Below are positions 1 through 11,167 of a DNA stretch of 64,000 nucleotides, piece by piece. Each line of letters opens with the position of its first letter. Position 1 is the first letter of the stretch. The DNA is from Laccaria trichodermophora (Eukaryota; Basidiomycota; Agaricomycetes; Agaricales; Hydnangiaceae): contig JACTVC010000027.1 in assembly GCA_018417955.1 (NCBI GenBank), positions 434,001 through 498,000 on the forward strand, in the 5' to 3' direction. The notes under the pieces are model-generated. The model worked only from the letters and a program-made list of their open reading frames with translations, had not been told where the DNA came from and searched no databases. The position numbers and the translations under genes were made by a program.

Positions 1-3000
1 AGCGTTCGCCAATAGGAATAGTGTTGATTTGGTGGGCAATCAGGATTTGCTGATTCTTGTCTGCTTTCGTGTATTCTTCTTGATTCGGCGCACGATAAGT
101 CCTGAAATCCAGGACATTCCCCAAGATAACGAGAACACAAGCAGAAATTAAATTCATCAAACCATCGATGTTGTCGACGCTTGGTAAATGAGATGCAGCA
201 GGGTCTGTGTTATGCAGTAAGAAAAAGATTTATGAGAGGTAGAAAGCATACCAGATTTAGGAATCTCATCTTCGATTAGCCCCATGTGATAGAATAGAAT
301 CATGCGCCGCAACAAAACACGAGTGGGATGGGAAATGTTGGTCAGAAACCTGTGTAAAATGAACGAGTGGATGAGGCCTTGAAGTGTTTCTTGCATGTGG
401 TTAGTGAGGTAATAATGCCCTCCAATGCATATTGAGTGAGCATAACCGAAGACAAAATGAGGTTGGGAAGGCAACATGAAGCTTTACCGAAATATTGAGC
501 TACAAACTTCATGGGGTATATAGCAATATGAACTTACAGTCTGTCGCCAGGTCGCAGGGCCACAACCTCAAAATCGTATTCGGACGACCTCAAGACTTGG
601 TCAAGGCGAAAGCCGTCCTTCAGGAAGAAATTGATGGACGACACAGGATTACCAGGACGTTCACGAAGAAAACCCCAGGCCTTTCCTCCATCAACCACCA
701 TAATGTCGGTGCTTAGGCCTTCACAATCAATATGGAGAAAGGTTATAGCATTTTCATGGCCAGCAAGAGCCCAGCGCATGTGCTCCGTTGGATACGGAGA
801 TGTTTGATCAACATGATGATGACCGCGAGTCACATCCCACGCATGAAGGTCACTCGCATATTCGGTTGGTTCTGTGCTGCCATCGTATAATGGAAGATCC
901 AGGGCATTCAGGATTTTCCCCGACGGATGGCGATTGTCCCATAGATCTCGCACACGACCGCTCACGACCGTCGGCCCACAACGATTGCCGGAAGGCTTGA
1001 TGGAATAATCTGCAAAATAAACATAGAGTAAATTAGTGAATGGACACGGCAACAATTGATGATGTCTATATTACCATTGATAGAGATTTGCCGTGACTGG
1101 GTGCCAGCAACTTTTCTCAGACCATCCTCATCGTAACGGATTTGTTCCTTGAGAGGCCAACCGGTGACAATAACGTTCTTACTCCTCAATTCCTGTTGCA
1201 CTTGGACAGGCGTCAGTGCCTTCCATGCTTCATGAGTAAATGACTTGATAATGGAATCGCCTGGCCGTGTGATATGACGTGGTTTACCGTGATCATAAAA
1301 CGCTTCGACACGCTCAAAAAATTGCTGAAATCGTTCATGATAAACTTTGAACTTGACAAAGAAATTCAATAACAGAAAGACATCACATTTTTTTCAGCTT
1401 ACATGGAAACTTGGAGTGATCGACTTGGGTTGACCTGTCACATCAAAAATGGTGTAAGATCTATTCCCTTTAATCGGAGGACTTGTCTCTAGTGGAATGG
1501 ATATCTCTTCCTTTTTTATCTGCAAGGTACTTCAGCATAAGCAGATCGGAGAATCAATACCCATACATATTCTTTTATAGTGATTGGTTCGAATAATGAT
1601 GCGATTTGGTCGACATCAATAGGATTTTCTGCAGATCCCTGTCCTCCTGGAACGACGGGAGAAGTTGAGCGAGGACGCTTATTCAAAGCATTGGGGACTC
1701 CGGAACCTGAAGATCGATTCGAGTCGAGGTCACCACCATTTGACGAGGTAAAGGTTTTAGGGGGTTTATAGCTAGGACCTTCGTCTGTATCCTCATCGGA
1801 GCTAGAAGATTCTTCCATTGAATCAGAATCATTTCCTGCCCCATCCACCTGGCCGTCGTCTGGATCTTTAGCGGTGGGTTGAGGAACATCAGGCCCATCA
1901 GAGTCAATGTCACCATCAGAGTCATCATCAGAGTCAACGTCCATGGGATCGGACCGAGTGTGTGTCGCATCTTCATCTTGAGTATTGGCAGCCATTCGAG
2001 CACCATCAGGTTCATCGTGGTCGCTATTTGTGTCACTCGAACTACCGTCCGAATCAGAGCCGGTATCCGAGCTCCTCTCTGAGTCAAATCTGGCGTCGGC
2101 GGAATCGTTATTGTTGGGGTCGAAGTCAAGATTGTGAACCGAAGCACGGGACTGTGATGTGAATTGGAGAAGATTGACGGTGCGTGGTGGCGAGTCGCTT
2201 CCTAAAAGTGCGCCAGGAAAAGCTATGTGTGTCGCGGGCCAGTCAGCTTCACCTTGAGTATTGGCAGCCAATCGAGCACCATCAGGTTCATCGTGGTCGC
2301 TCTCTGTGTCACTCGAGCTACCCTCCGAATCAGAGCTGGTATCCGAGTTCCTCTCTGGATCAAATCTGGCGTCGGCGGGATTGTTATTGTTAGGATCGAA
2401 GTCAAGATTGTGAAGATCGTCAAGGGCGCCCGAAGCACTGGACTGTAATGTGAATTGGAGAGGATTGACAGTGCATGGTTGCGAGTCGCTTCCTAGAACG
2501 GCGCCAGGAAAAGGTATGTGTGTCGCGGGCCAGTCACCTTCACCTTGAGTATTGGCAACCAATCGAGCACCATTAGGTTCATCGCGGTAGCTCTCTGTGT
2601 CGCTCGAGCTCCTCTCTGGATCAAACCTGGCATCAGCTGGATCTTTACTGTTGGGGTCGAAGTCCAGATCGTGAAGATCGTGAAGGGGGGCCGATGCACG
2701 GGACTGTAATGTCAATGGGATAGGGCTCATGGTGCGTGGCAGCGAGTCGTTTCCTGGGGGTGGAGGTAATAATCGTCACGATACTGTCATAATTTCCGTC
2801 GGGTCCCCGCGTGGCACGGACAGAGATGAGACGGTAAGGTCGATGGAGGGGTGCACAGACAGCAATGAGGATTGAGGACCAACTATGGAAAGCTGTCCAT
2901 CCAATGTGTTTGACCTTGACTCATTAGGTGGGGATGGACTCATGATCTGCGGAAAAGACTGGGCGGGAACATATCGAATTGCTATGAGTATTGCGTATAT

Positions 3001-4409
3001 TAGATGAAGAACCAACTTTCAAGCAGCAGGGAAAGAGACGTACGCAATCCAGGGACAAACCATCGTTTATCGGCATCACAATTCGATGCTATATCGATAT
3101 CGGACCAAGGCAGGGATTTCGCCAAATTAGATAGTATGGCATGAACTGAAACGCGACCCTCCGCAAGACGAAAAACAGCATCCCAAATCACCTTTTCAAC
3201 AGCCAAGACGCGGGGTGGTTTATGAGGACCCAGCCTGGCGGCTAAATCGATGACGGTTCTGCGATGAAAAGATTTCGTCGACAGTCGCAGTGTCATGAAA
3301 AGATAGAGGGGCGATAGCATGACCGCAAGTTGGAATGGCGAGCGAGAACCTACATTGGCAGATGAGGGAGGGCACCCTTCTGTTCGACATTTTTCCATGA
3401 ATGCATTGTACTCGATCTCAAAGGATTCGTAAGATTCTTCATCTTGAAAACCACTACTTGAATTAGTATTTCATAACATTGATAAAGGAGAGGAAGAACG
3501 TACCCAGGTGGAACAGATGGCATATCTGCAGGTAAATCCGGCAAGGTACCTCTAGCGAATCGAATGTTTTTCATAGCAGCCAAATGGATAGCGGCCAAAA
3601 CAAAGTTCTCTTCAATTGCGAGATACTTTGTTGCTGCATTGTTCCTGGCAGCCATGTGCATTAAAGAGAGCATGGGATTGGGAAAGGTACGAACGTGCAA
3701 ACTATGGTCAGTTGCATCTCGCACTAACTGCCGGAAGGTTCTAGCTAGCTTCGGCCAGTCTTCCAAACGGGAAAATGCCTAAAGGGTCATCAGAAATGAT
3801 GTATGGCTTGAATAACACACACTCACATCAAGGTCCTTCGTACTCGGTGGCCCTGGCAGAAACATACACGCCGTGGGGTAGGATGTCGGGACTCGCGAAA
3901 TGCATTGCGCTCGCAGAGAAATAATTTCGTAAAACCTGTAGGCACACAAGACGGAACACAGCTTTTGGAAGTCGTAGTGGCTCAATTTCGGTTCGTGGAG
4001 AGCAACAACAAAACAGCTCGGCTCTGGCGCCGTGCTTGTGACGACGACATTGACGCCCAACAATGCCAAAGTATCCTTCATAGGTGGATTACCGAAGAAA
4101 TTGAGTAAAGCTTCCTCGAAATCATGTAACGAAGAAAGGAATAACTATTCATTGTGTTAACCAGCATACCACGAGAACGAGAAACTTACTTCAAATCCAG
4201 AAAGTTCGTCGGAATGCGCCAAAACAGTTTCAGGTTTCAATACCAGTGCTTCCGAATACCATGAAAACTCAGCAAATATAGACGAGTAGAGGCGTCGATC
4301 AGGCGTAGCTGTGAATCACTTTCAGCGTGGAGGAGTCGAAAATGCAGACAATGTACGTACGAATGTTTGAGTTGTAGGAAAGAAAACGTGGCTCAAAAAC
4401 GTTCGCCAT
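1..4409 (-). CDS. JmjC-like protein, multi-exon, 3' end outside window
   Basis: Large minus-strand gene; the chosen start is ATG at 4409 (MANVFEPRFLSYN), followed by a phase-1 donor GTACGT. Further exons encode a helical N-terminal region (about 4335-3050), a low-complexity acidic region (2730-1516) and a JmjC-like region. In the last, 1369-962 holds a segment around VIVTGWPLKEQIRYDEDG, 1055-534 holds FLHIDCEG (the H-x-D iron-ligand pair) and GGKAWGFLRE, and 477-157 holds HSICIGGHYY with a plausible distal His. A later exon continues to base 1. This resembles the expanded agaricomycete JmjC-like family; whether it is an active 2-oxoglutarate oxygenase is not shown. One junction near 2780 needs either a very short (~31 nt) intron or contains a stop, so the model may be two genes or a damaged one. 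Function unknown; nuclear location is inferred only from the acidic, disordered region. Confidence 0.6.
1990..2730 (-). repeat. Tandem ~250-bp coding repeat, acidic Ser/Asp-rich
   Basis: Three in-frame repeats of about 80-85 residues within the JmjC-like gene. Each carries LDFDPN, ADARF, SSSDT, DEPDGAR and NTQ, and the first two also carry DWPATH and FPGA. Copies differ by substitutions and short deletions. They are rich in Asp, Ser and Glu and probably disordered. Confidence 0.8.
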
Positions 4410-4754
4410 GGAACGATTGAGATTATATCTAAGTATTAGGTCGTGATTTGTTAGTAGAAGGAGGTCGTGATTTGTTCAAGGATTTGTTTAGATCCAAGTT
4501 TATAATATTACCGGAAAAAGCGAGCTCGCTTTCTAAGCGAGTCACATGATGATTACATAAACTCGACATACCGTTGTCAGCGTTATCAACTGCGTTTTGC
4601 ATTTGATATACAAGTTACAGGGAGTATACAGAGGAAGAATATTCAAGAATGCATAACAAATACCCAGCAAATAAAAACGACCAAAGAGAAGCGATTGAAC
4701 CATCGTTGTATGATTCAGGCAAAGAGAACTTGGAGAACAAGCCCACCTAAACCT
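4410..4754. other. Intergenic, no gene seen
   Basis: Short AT-rich spacer between the start of the JmjC-like gene and the 3' end of the deaminase gene. It should contain the promoter of the minus-strand JmjC-like gene. A short direct repeat (taggtcgtgatttgtt / aggtcgtgatttgttc, about 4438-4480) is visible. No other feature seen. Confidence 0.5.
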
Positions 4755-6025
4755 TCAGTACTGTGGACAGAAATTGCTTCTGAGCCTGTGGATCGAGCGT
4801 GTATTAGCGTTATCCAGGTTCATTAAGGTCACAAGATCTTGTCTCAACACCAGTCCCAACTTCTGATTCATGAGGTCCACGATATAACTTGGAGTCCATG
4901 GCGGCAGAGAGCATGCAGTGACTGTGCCGAAGTTGCCTCGTACCACGAAATCATCTTTGCTTCCTATCATTAAGGTCCTCAGGAAAGTAGCGCAAGCAGG
5001 GCAGCAGCGTTTGGATACTCCAATCACTTGCCCATAGTCCTGCATATGAGAAGGAACAAAATGAGGGTCAAAAGACGGAAACAGGTGAGAAAGGGGATAT
5101 GCCACCTCAAAGTCTGACAATATCTTCATCTCCTTGTAGTTGTTGTCGTCAGGAGAAATGCGCCGGGTAAAGGCGGGGAGGAGGCTAGCAAGACACGCTT
5201 CGCAATGGAGGGTCCCATCGAAAGATGGATTCTCTAAGTTGAGGAAAAAACGGTGGCTGGCATCTAGTTCACCTAGTTCGCCACGCAATCCCCTGATTTC
5301 ATCGGCTATTTCACTGGCCATTTCAATGCGCCTCTCGTCGCCTTCAAACAGTCGCTTATTGACTTCACAGAGACTGTTATGGAGGCCATTCCATTCTTGA
5401 AGGTTCTTGATAATTGTTGTGGCATGGTCCTGGACAGCGGTGTTGGCTGCATTGGTTGCCAAATACTGTAGGGCTTGCCAGGTTGTCTCATATTGAAGGT
5501 CAGGTTTGTCCAACCATCCCAATGCAAGTTCAGCATGATGTATGAGGTTCCTAGCCTGGACCGCCATGGATATACCATTGTTGAGAAATTCGAGTATTTC
5601 GTCGTTGGTAATGGTGGACAAAGCATTGATCGCACCGAATTTCGGAAGGAAATTATTTTCGAAAAGTTGACGCCATGGAAGCAGAGCTGAGTCCGCGGGT
5701 GGAGCAACCAGAATCTTAATAGAAATAGAGTCCTGCCGGAACTGTTCTGAAGTGACATAGATGACAAGGCGTTCGGTTGCATCAAAATGACCAACAATCA
5801 CCCTCAACCAAGCTTTATAAGACTTCAGCAAAGACTTTCCTGTATCAGAAAAATTGGGTCTCAGTCAACAGTATAAGAAAGACTTCAAAAGAGACTTTCC
5901 TGTATCGACTGACCCTTCTACAGGAAAAGAAGAGTGGATTGCCTCGAGTTCTTCATCAAGATATTCTTTGTGCTGTTTACTGCTCCTATCATGTTCTTCG
6001 ATCTCTGGGAGACGACGGGGGTCAA
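4755..6025 (-). CDS. OTT_1508-like deaminase-fold protein, 5' truncated
   Basis: The main exon (5831-4755, 358 residues) has the signature of the nucleotide/nucleic-acid deaminase superfamily: an HCEACL motif (H-x-E, His ligand and catalytic Glu) near residue 225 and a SKRCCPACATF motif (C-x2-C zinc ligands) near residue 275, with a helical N-terminal part. This arrangement matches the OTT_1508-like family expanded in fungi, whose biological role is largely unknown. An upstream exon (about 6025-5866) reads EIEEHDRSSKQHKEYLDEE and then a near-duplicate of the start of the main exon (DTGKSLLKS) followed by a stop. The coding frame runs up to the inverted-repeat end of the large transposon, so the original 5' part appears lost. 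Expression and activity are doubtful without that part. Confidence 0.65.
5821..5909. repeat. Partial tandem duplication, offset 60 bp
   Basis: Positions 5821-5848 and 5881-5908 are near-identical (gacttc..aagactttcctgtatc), exactly 60 bp apart. The duplication lies at the junction of the two deaminase exons. Read through, it keeps frame but brings in a stop, so it is either a new short intron or a disabling duplication. Confidence 0.7.
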
Positions 6026-6047
6026 CCACAAGTATTAGTGACCTTAC

Positions 6048-6116
6048 CCCAACAACACTGAGACCCCTGACTATACAAACAGGCCATAGTTGATGGTGCC
6101 TGCTGATGAGCCGATA
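6048..6116 (+). repeat. Left terminal inverted repeat of composite KDZ element
   Basis: Matches the reverse complement of 25224-25292 along 69 bp, with shared blocks ACACTGAGA, CCCTGA, ATACAAACAGGCCATAGTT, ATGGTGCCTGCTGATG and GCCGATA, separated by single mismatches. Confidence 0.9.
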
Positions 6117-6839
6117 CATATGTTGACCCCATCAAACCTGGCCCGGCCACCTATATATTCTTAAGGAGTGGTTCTATGTGCCGGCCGAGGAGCCTAATGA
6201 TGAGTTGACCCCACTGAAATTGCCTTGGATTGTGGGTCAGCCGCTCTGTTCCAACATGGATTATGAGTCAGCTGACCAGCCAAAACTTGGCCCGGTCCAA
6301 TCAGTTGACATACCGAGGTCATGAATCTCATTGTCAGCCCGAGGCCGGCCCAAAACCATTTTCCTCGTTTTATCCCAACTCCCCTTTGCCATTATTTCCC
6401 ATCTGTGGTTGTAACCTTCTTTCGGCTGGATAATGTCCCAGGTCAGATGTGTCATTCCCTTGCCATAATGACTTGGCTTAGTGGTCAATGCTACAATAAT
6501 GATTGTCTTCTAACGTCACCTTGAGTGGTTACAAAAAAAAAAGAGTTTACTCCGTCGGTACTCAAGTGACTTCTGGGATTCGAACCCAGGGTATACATAC
6601 ATACACTATGTACACCTCCCAGCTCAACCACTAAGCCAAGTCAGCGCTGCAAGAGGAAGTTGGGGAGTATCTTTTAGCTGACGACCATGTCACTCTAATA
6701 TAGTTAGTAGTAAGTAAAAGACTGTTCAGGATAGCCAACATGACTTGTTAGGGATTTGAACCCAGGGCATACATAGATACAATGCGTACACCTCCCATCT
6801 TAACCACTGAGCCAAGCCAATTGGTCAGGATCTCAAGTC

Positions 6840-8370
6840 AATGTCGGCCTGCAAGCTCGGCACTTTGTAACTTGGTTCTCGGCCTAAGATAACTATCAAA
6901 AAAATTACCCGTTCTCGGCCTAAGCTGACTAACTCGGCTCTGCAATAAGGGAGCATTGATTAGTAAAATTTAAAATTGTCAGTATCTGAAGTCAATGTTC
7001 GACCCTGCCTGAAAGCTCGGTACTTTGTAACTTGATACTGAGAAGTTACATGGATTCGGTCACTTACCTGGCCTAAAGCAACTTCCCGTTCTCGGTCTAA
7101 GACACCTAATCCGGGTCTGCAAGCTCGGTAAGAATTGATTAGTAAATTCTAGCCAGTGTTACAAAAATGAACAAGTTGCAACCATGTTTTGAACGTTGCT
7201 GGGTTGGTGATCGGCTGAGGGCCTTCACTTCTGATTAGCAGCTAGGCTATGCAAGGTCGGCGGACATTTTGAATTTGCCTGGGTTGGCGGTCGGCCGAGA
7301 GCCCTGAACTCTGGTTACCAGGGTCAGCTGGTGAGACCTATTGTAGTTATGGTTAATTTTCAACATGATCCACAAGATATCGGTCAAACTAGCATTGATT
7401 AGTAAATTTTAACAAAAGAGTTTTGATAGGTGTAACTGACTTCTGGGATTCGAACCCAGGGCATTCAGACACTCTGTACACCTCCCAGCTTAATCACTAA
7501 GCTAAGCCAACGTTGGAAGACGACGTCGGTCAGTATCTTTTGGCTGCCGACCATAATAGCAGTAAGTAAAAAATTTGTTCGGGATTCGAACCCAGGGCAT
7601 ACATACATATACTACACACACCTCCCAGCTTAATCAATAAGCCAAGCCAAAGGGGAAGAGGATGTCGGTCTGTATCTTTTACCTGCCGACCATGTGACTC
7701 TAATAGCAATACGTTTTTGAAGATGTCCAAGCAATGACCTGTTTGGGATTTGAACCTGGGCATACTACATACACCTGCCACCTTAACCACTAAGCCAAGC
7801 CAATGTTGCGAAATGTTGGTCAGTATCTCCAGTCAATTCGGAAGACGATGAATTGAACCTGGGCCTGCAAGCTCGGCACTTGGTAACTTTACACGTTCTC
7901 GGCCTAAGATGACTACCAAGACAATCTGCTCGGTACTTTGTATACTACCCGCTCTCGGCACAAGACAACAACCCCTTCTAGGGACCCACTCTGCTCTTTG
8001 TAACTTACCCGTTCTCGGCCAAAGACAACTAGTTCTCGGCCTAAGAAGACAACTACCCGTTCTAGAAATGTTGGTCACTCTCCAGTCAATTCAGCAGACG
8101 ATGAATTGAACCTGGGCCTGCAAGCTCGGCACTTGGTAACTTTACGCGTTCTCGGCCGAAGATGACTACCAAGACAATCTGCTTGGTACTTTGTAACTTA
8201 CCCGCTCTCGGCAAAAGACAACAACCCCTTCTAGGGACCAGATCTTGGAAGACGATGATTTAAACCGCTCGGCACTTTGTAACTTACCCGTTCTCGGCCT
8301 AAGACAACAGGTTCTCGGCCTAAGACAACTACCCGTTCTCGGCCTAACTCTGCAAGCTCGGTAGTTTGTA
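6840..8370. repeat. Dispersed CTCGGCCTAAGA / AGCTCGGCACTTTGTAACTT repeats
   Basis: Between the tRNA-like copies the phrase 'gcaagctcggcactttgtaac' with 'cgttctcggcctaagac' recurs about eight times (around 6850-6930, 7010-7115, 7865-8060, 8118-8365), some in blocks of about 250 bp that are themselves duplicated. They are probably subterminal repeats of the KDZ element's left arm. Confidence 0.6.
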
Positions 8371-8606
8371 AGAGGGAATGGATGCCAACCATGTCACTTC
8401 TAATAATAGCAGTAAGTAAAAAATAGTGGAGAAGAATGAACGACTTTTTCGGGATTTGAACCCAGGGCATACAGAGATACACTAAGTACACCTGCCATCT
8501 TAACCAATAAGCCAAGTCAATGTCGCAACAAACTCTTGGTCAGTATCTCTTAGCTGGCGACCGTATAGCAATGTATGTAAAAAATATTCGAAGATGTACA
8601 AGCACT

Positions 8607-8678
8607 GACTTGTTTGGGATTTGAACCCGAGCAGATGCACTACGTACACATGCCACCTTAACCACTAAGCCAAGTCAA
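8607..8678 (-). tRNA. Best-preserved tRNA-like copy, probably non-functional
   Basis: On minus, starting just outside the 72-nt core, ATTGACT and AGTCAGT pair as a seven-base acceptor stem with one wobble. The A box (TGGCTTAGTGG) and B box (GGTTCAAATCC) are close to consensus, and the T arm TCGGG/CCCAA is imperfect. A regular anticodon stem could not be drawn, so no amino acid is assigned. Confidence 0.35.
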
Positions 8679-9096
8679 TCTTACAACAAAATGCTGGTCA
8701 ACAATCATTCTAATAGAAGTAAACGTGTTCGGCATTTGAAGCTGGGGCATACTGAATCAGGGCCTGCAAGGTCGGCACTGACTTACTTGTTCGGGGGGTG
8801 AACCCGGGCCATAAGACAACCGGTGCAAAAATCAAGTATTAAATGTCATGAGAATGACTTGTGTGGGATTTGAACCCAGGGCATATACACATAGATCATG
8901 AAGCACCTTCCACCATGACGACTAGGCCAAGTCAGTGTTGCAAGATAATTTTGGTCAGGAGATTTTAGTGAGCCTTAACTGGATACTTCCGGCCCAGGAC
9001 ACGATTAGAAAGTAGGCCCGAGCATGGGGCTTCAACTTGTGCCCGGGCAGGTCCCCATCAATGTCCTTTCAAATTTGCCCAAAATCTTTGGAATCT

Positions 9097-9145
9097 GGCA
9101 TGGTCTAATGGTAGTTGCCTTCCGGGTTCAATCCCCGGCCATGCT
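9097..9145 (+). tRNA. tRNA-like relic lacking an anticodon arm
   Basis: A 49-nt sequence with acceptor halves GGCATGG and CCATGCT (seven pairs, last one wobble), an A-box-like TGGTCTAATGGTAG, and a perfect T arm CCGGG-TTCAATC-CCCGG. The D arm is shortened and the anticodon arm is missing. It resembles a tRNA gene that lost its middle. It lies just before the first cargo gene of the KDZ element. Confidence 0.55.
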
Positions 9146-9324
9146 TATCCTGATGACATTTTCAACTTTTTGTGGGGAGTCCTCGAGGCATCTGCCAGAT
9201 ATTCTTATGCTTCTGATATAGGGTTGGATCGAGGGTTGTAATTTAACCTGAGACATGTGTGTTTCCTCGTTTAAAAACTCTCACATTTCAAGGACCCATC
9301 TTCCCCCACACCCCTCACTGCGAC

Positions 9325-9702
9325 ATGAATCACTTCACCCCCATGACGATCTGGACTCTATTGGGCATCCCTCCACCCAACCCCTTCCCCGTAAGTTCTG
9401 TATTTCTCCATTGATTGGTCTAACCAGCTGATGATCCATCAGAAAGGAACCCGTGTATGGTTCAATCTGTGCAGCGGCGGTCTCATGTTTGCGACGGTGG
9501 ACTCCACGGGCCGGTTGCCTGACGTGAGCAATCCCCTCGGTTCTTCATTTTGTCCACTAACATGGTGATCAGGGGACCATGCTCTTAACTATCATTGACG
9601 ATGATGGGGAGAAGGTCACCCTTCCGTACGTCCTGTTTTTTTCTATCCAAACACCATTTCACCTATTATGAAAGAGCATGCGGCGTAACACGGGTCTCTT
9701 AA
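9325..9702 (+). CDS. 75-aa beta-rich protein, possible SH3/Tudor-like barrel
   Basis: Four exons: 9325-9390, 9443-9523, 9573-9625 and 9675-9702, joined by introns with GTAAGT, GTGAGC and GTACGT donors and AG acceptors; all phases agree and the frame ends in TAA. The protein starts MNHFTPMTIWTLLGIPPP; its core has GTRVWFNL, ATVDSTGRLPDG and TIIDDDGEKVTLP, a strand-turn-strand pattern with alternating hydrophobics like small SH3-like barrels (Tudor, PWWP, Agenet types). The fold is inferred by eye and no family is recognised. It lies 256 bp upstream of the putative TET/JBP start on the same strand inside the KDZ element. The consistent splicing over such a short gene argues it is real. Confidence 0.6.
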
Positions 9703-9958
9703 TAGATATCATTCCATACCTGTAACGTTGAATTTGTCCAAAAAAAAATTATCTGCGCTTTTGATGGGCCGCCTGAATCGGCCGGCCATAAGCATCGGGC
9801 TGCACCAACGCCAAGATGGAGCCGAGTACAAGGCCATCAATACCCTCTCACCCTAAATTCAACGTAATTAATATATTTCGACGTAATGAACGACAATGCC
9901 CTGGCCTCATGTTTTGGGAGATAAAAAGTCAATGGGATTTTTATTTTTATTTTTAACC

Positions 9959-11156
9959 ATGACTCCCTCTCAATGTTCACAAGATTTAGCTCACTACATT
10001 AAAGGCCGGCTTCTAAGTTCCAGAATGCCATTGATTCATCCTCAGCCTGCTAGACCAACATGGCTTCTTCCATCCGGACCTCAAGTTCAAGTTGAAAAAG
10101 TCATTAGGATGCTCGAAGAAGCCTGGAATCAATCATGTAAGTCCGATGTTCAACTGGCTGTATCAGACAGGCTAATAAAGCCTCTCCAGATCAAACTGAC
10201 TGGGATGTCCGAGATTACGTGGCCGAGTTATCACCGAGGCAGAGTGGAAGCAATGAGGATTTAGAAAAGAGACTCTTAACAAGATTCCCACCGATCTACC
10301 AGTCAACATCGACGGTCGACATCCCTTACCTTGATAAACCTTGCCACATAACCGACAAGGCCGGCCATATTCTTCTGTGGTACTTCCCAAAGTTATTCTC
10401 AGAAGACCTTCAGGTAATTATTTCCCCCAATAACTGAGACGTTTTTAACTCGGACCTGTCCAGGAACTGATTTGGACCCAGACGGAGAATCTAAAACCCA
10501 AAAGGAAAAATAATGGGAGTTGGCGGGATCAAATCCACCCCGACCACGGTAGCAAAACGACCGGCATAGTAAATTTATCACCCGGCTGGTTCTCCCAAGG
10601 ACATGAAGGTCCTGCTGATCCACTTCATCCTTCCTCCGATATCCAACAGGCCAGTAACCTAATCTATCTTAAATCACTCTCCTTCATCAATGCCGTTATC
10701 TCTGCCATATACTCCATCATTCAACCCGACCTATGTGAGTCAGGATTTGCGGTCTTTGACAAGCTCGCCGAGGACGGCCTGCAAGATCAAGCTACCAGAT
10801 CGGCTCTGGGAGTGTGGGGTACACCTTTCACCGGCCTTTCAGTCATCATAAACAGAGAGACAATTACCCACCGAGATGTAAAGGGCTATAGGGAGTCTTT
10901 CGACATGTTGTTGACGATCGGCCAGTACGACCGAGGTCGGTTTTACATGCCCGGGCTCGGATTCAGCCTCCTTTATGACCCAGGAACTCTTGTGGGCCTG
11001 GCTGGCAATGTGTTGCCACATGGCGTTTGTCCCGTTGTCGGTGACCGGGCCTGTTTGGCTCACTTCTGGCATAAAAAGGTTGGGGAGAGGCTTGACGTCA
11101 AACCACCTCAATGGCAAACAATAGAAGAGCTGACTCGTACAATACTGGCTATTTAA
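9959..11156 (+). CDS. TET/JBP-family 2-oxoglutarate/Fe(II) DNA dioxygenase
   Basis: The catalytic exon (10464-11156) contains THRDVKG (H-x-D iron ligands at 10869-10877), GQYDRGRFYMPGLG, LYDPGTLVG, then NVLPHGV (distal iron-binding His) and VGDRACLAHF (2-oxoglutarate-binding Arg), the order expected for fungal TET/JBP oxygenases, which oxidise 5-methylcytosine. Upstream in the same exon is GIVNLSPGWFSQGHEG, typical of the fungal family. A preceding exon ends at 10413 (phase 0, intron 10414-10463). The first exon (start taken at ATG 9959) ends at GTAAGT at 10138, but its phase does not join cleanly to the next exon, so the 5' end may be wrong or frameshifted. The 3' end is 11 bp from the convergent coiled-coil gene. 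Catalytic residues look intact. Acts presumably in the nucleus on methylated DNA; the target is not known from sequence. Confidence 0.8.
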
Positions 11157-11167
11157 TGTATGTGGAA

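Larger units (their letters stand above)
6567..8934 (-). repeat. Array of about eight degenerate tRNA-like repeats
   Basis: Copies at 6567-6643, 6741-6820, 7437-7510, 7577-7650, 7734-7803, 8441-8520, 8607-8678 and 8855-8934, all with the tRNA-like strand on minus. Read on minus, each starts near TTGGCTTAGTGGTTAAG (A-box-like) and ends near GGGTTCGAATCCC or GGGTTTGAACCC-type B-box sequence followed by an AAGTCA-like 3' arm. The anticodon region (AGGTGTAC..TATG..) does not form a consistent stem, and lengths vary. They look like tRNA-derived (SINE-like) repeats, not working tRNAs. More decayed B-box fragments occur at about 8730-8815. Confidence 0.75.

Noticed and set aside
6567..8934. A cluster of functional tRNA genes
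   Set aside because: Anticodon stems are absent or inconsistent and lengths vary; degenerate repeats fit better.
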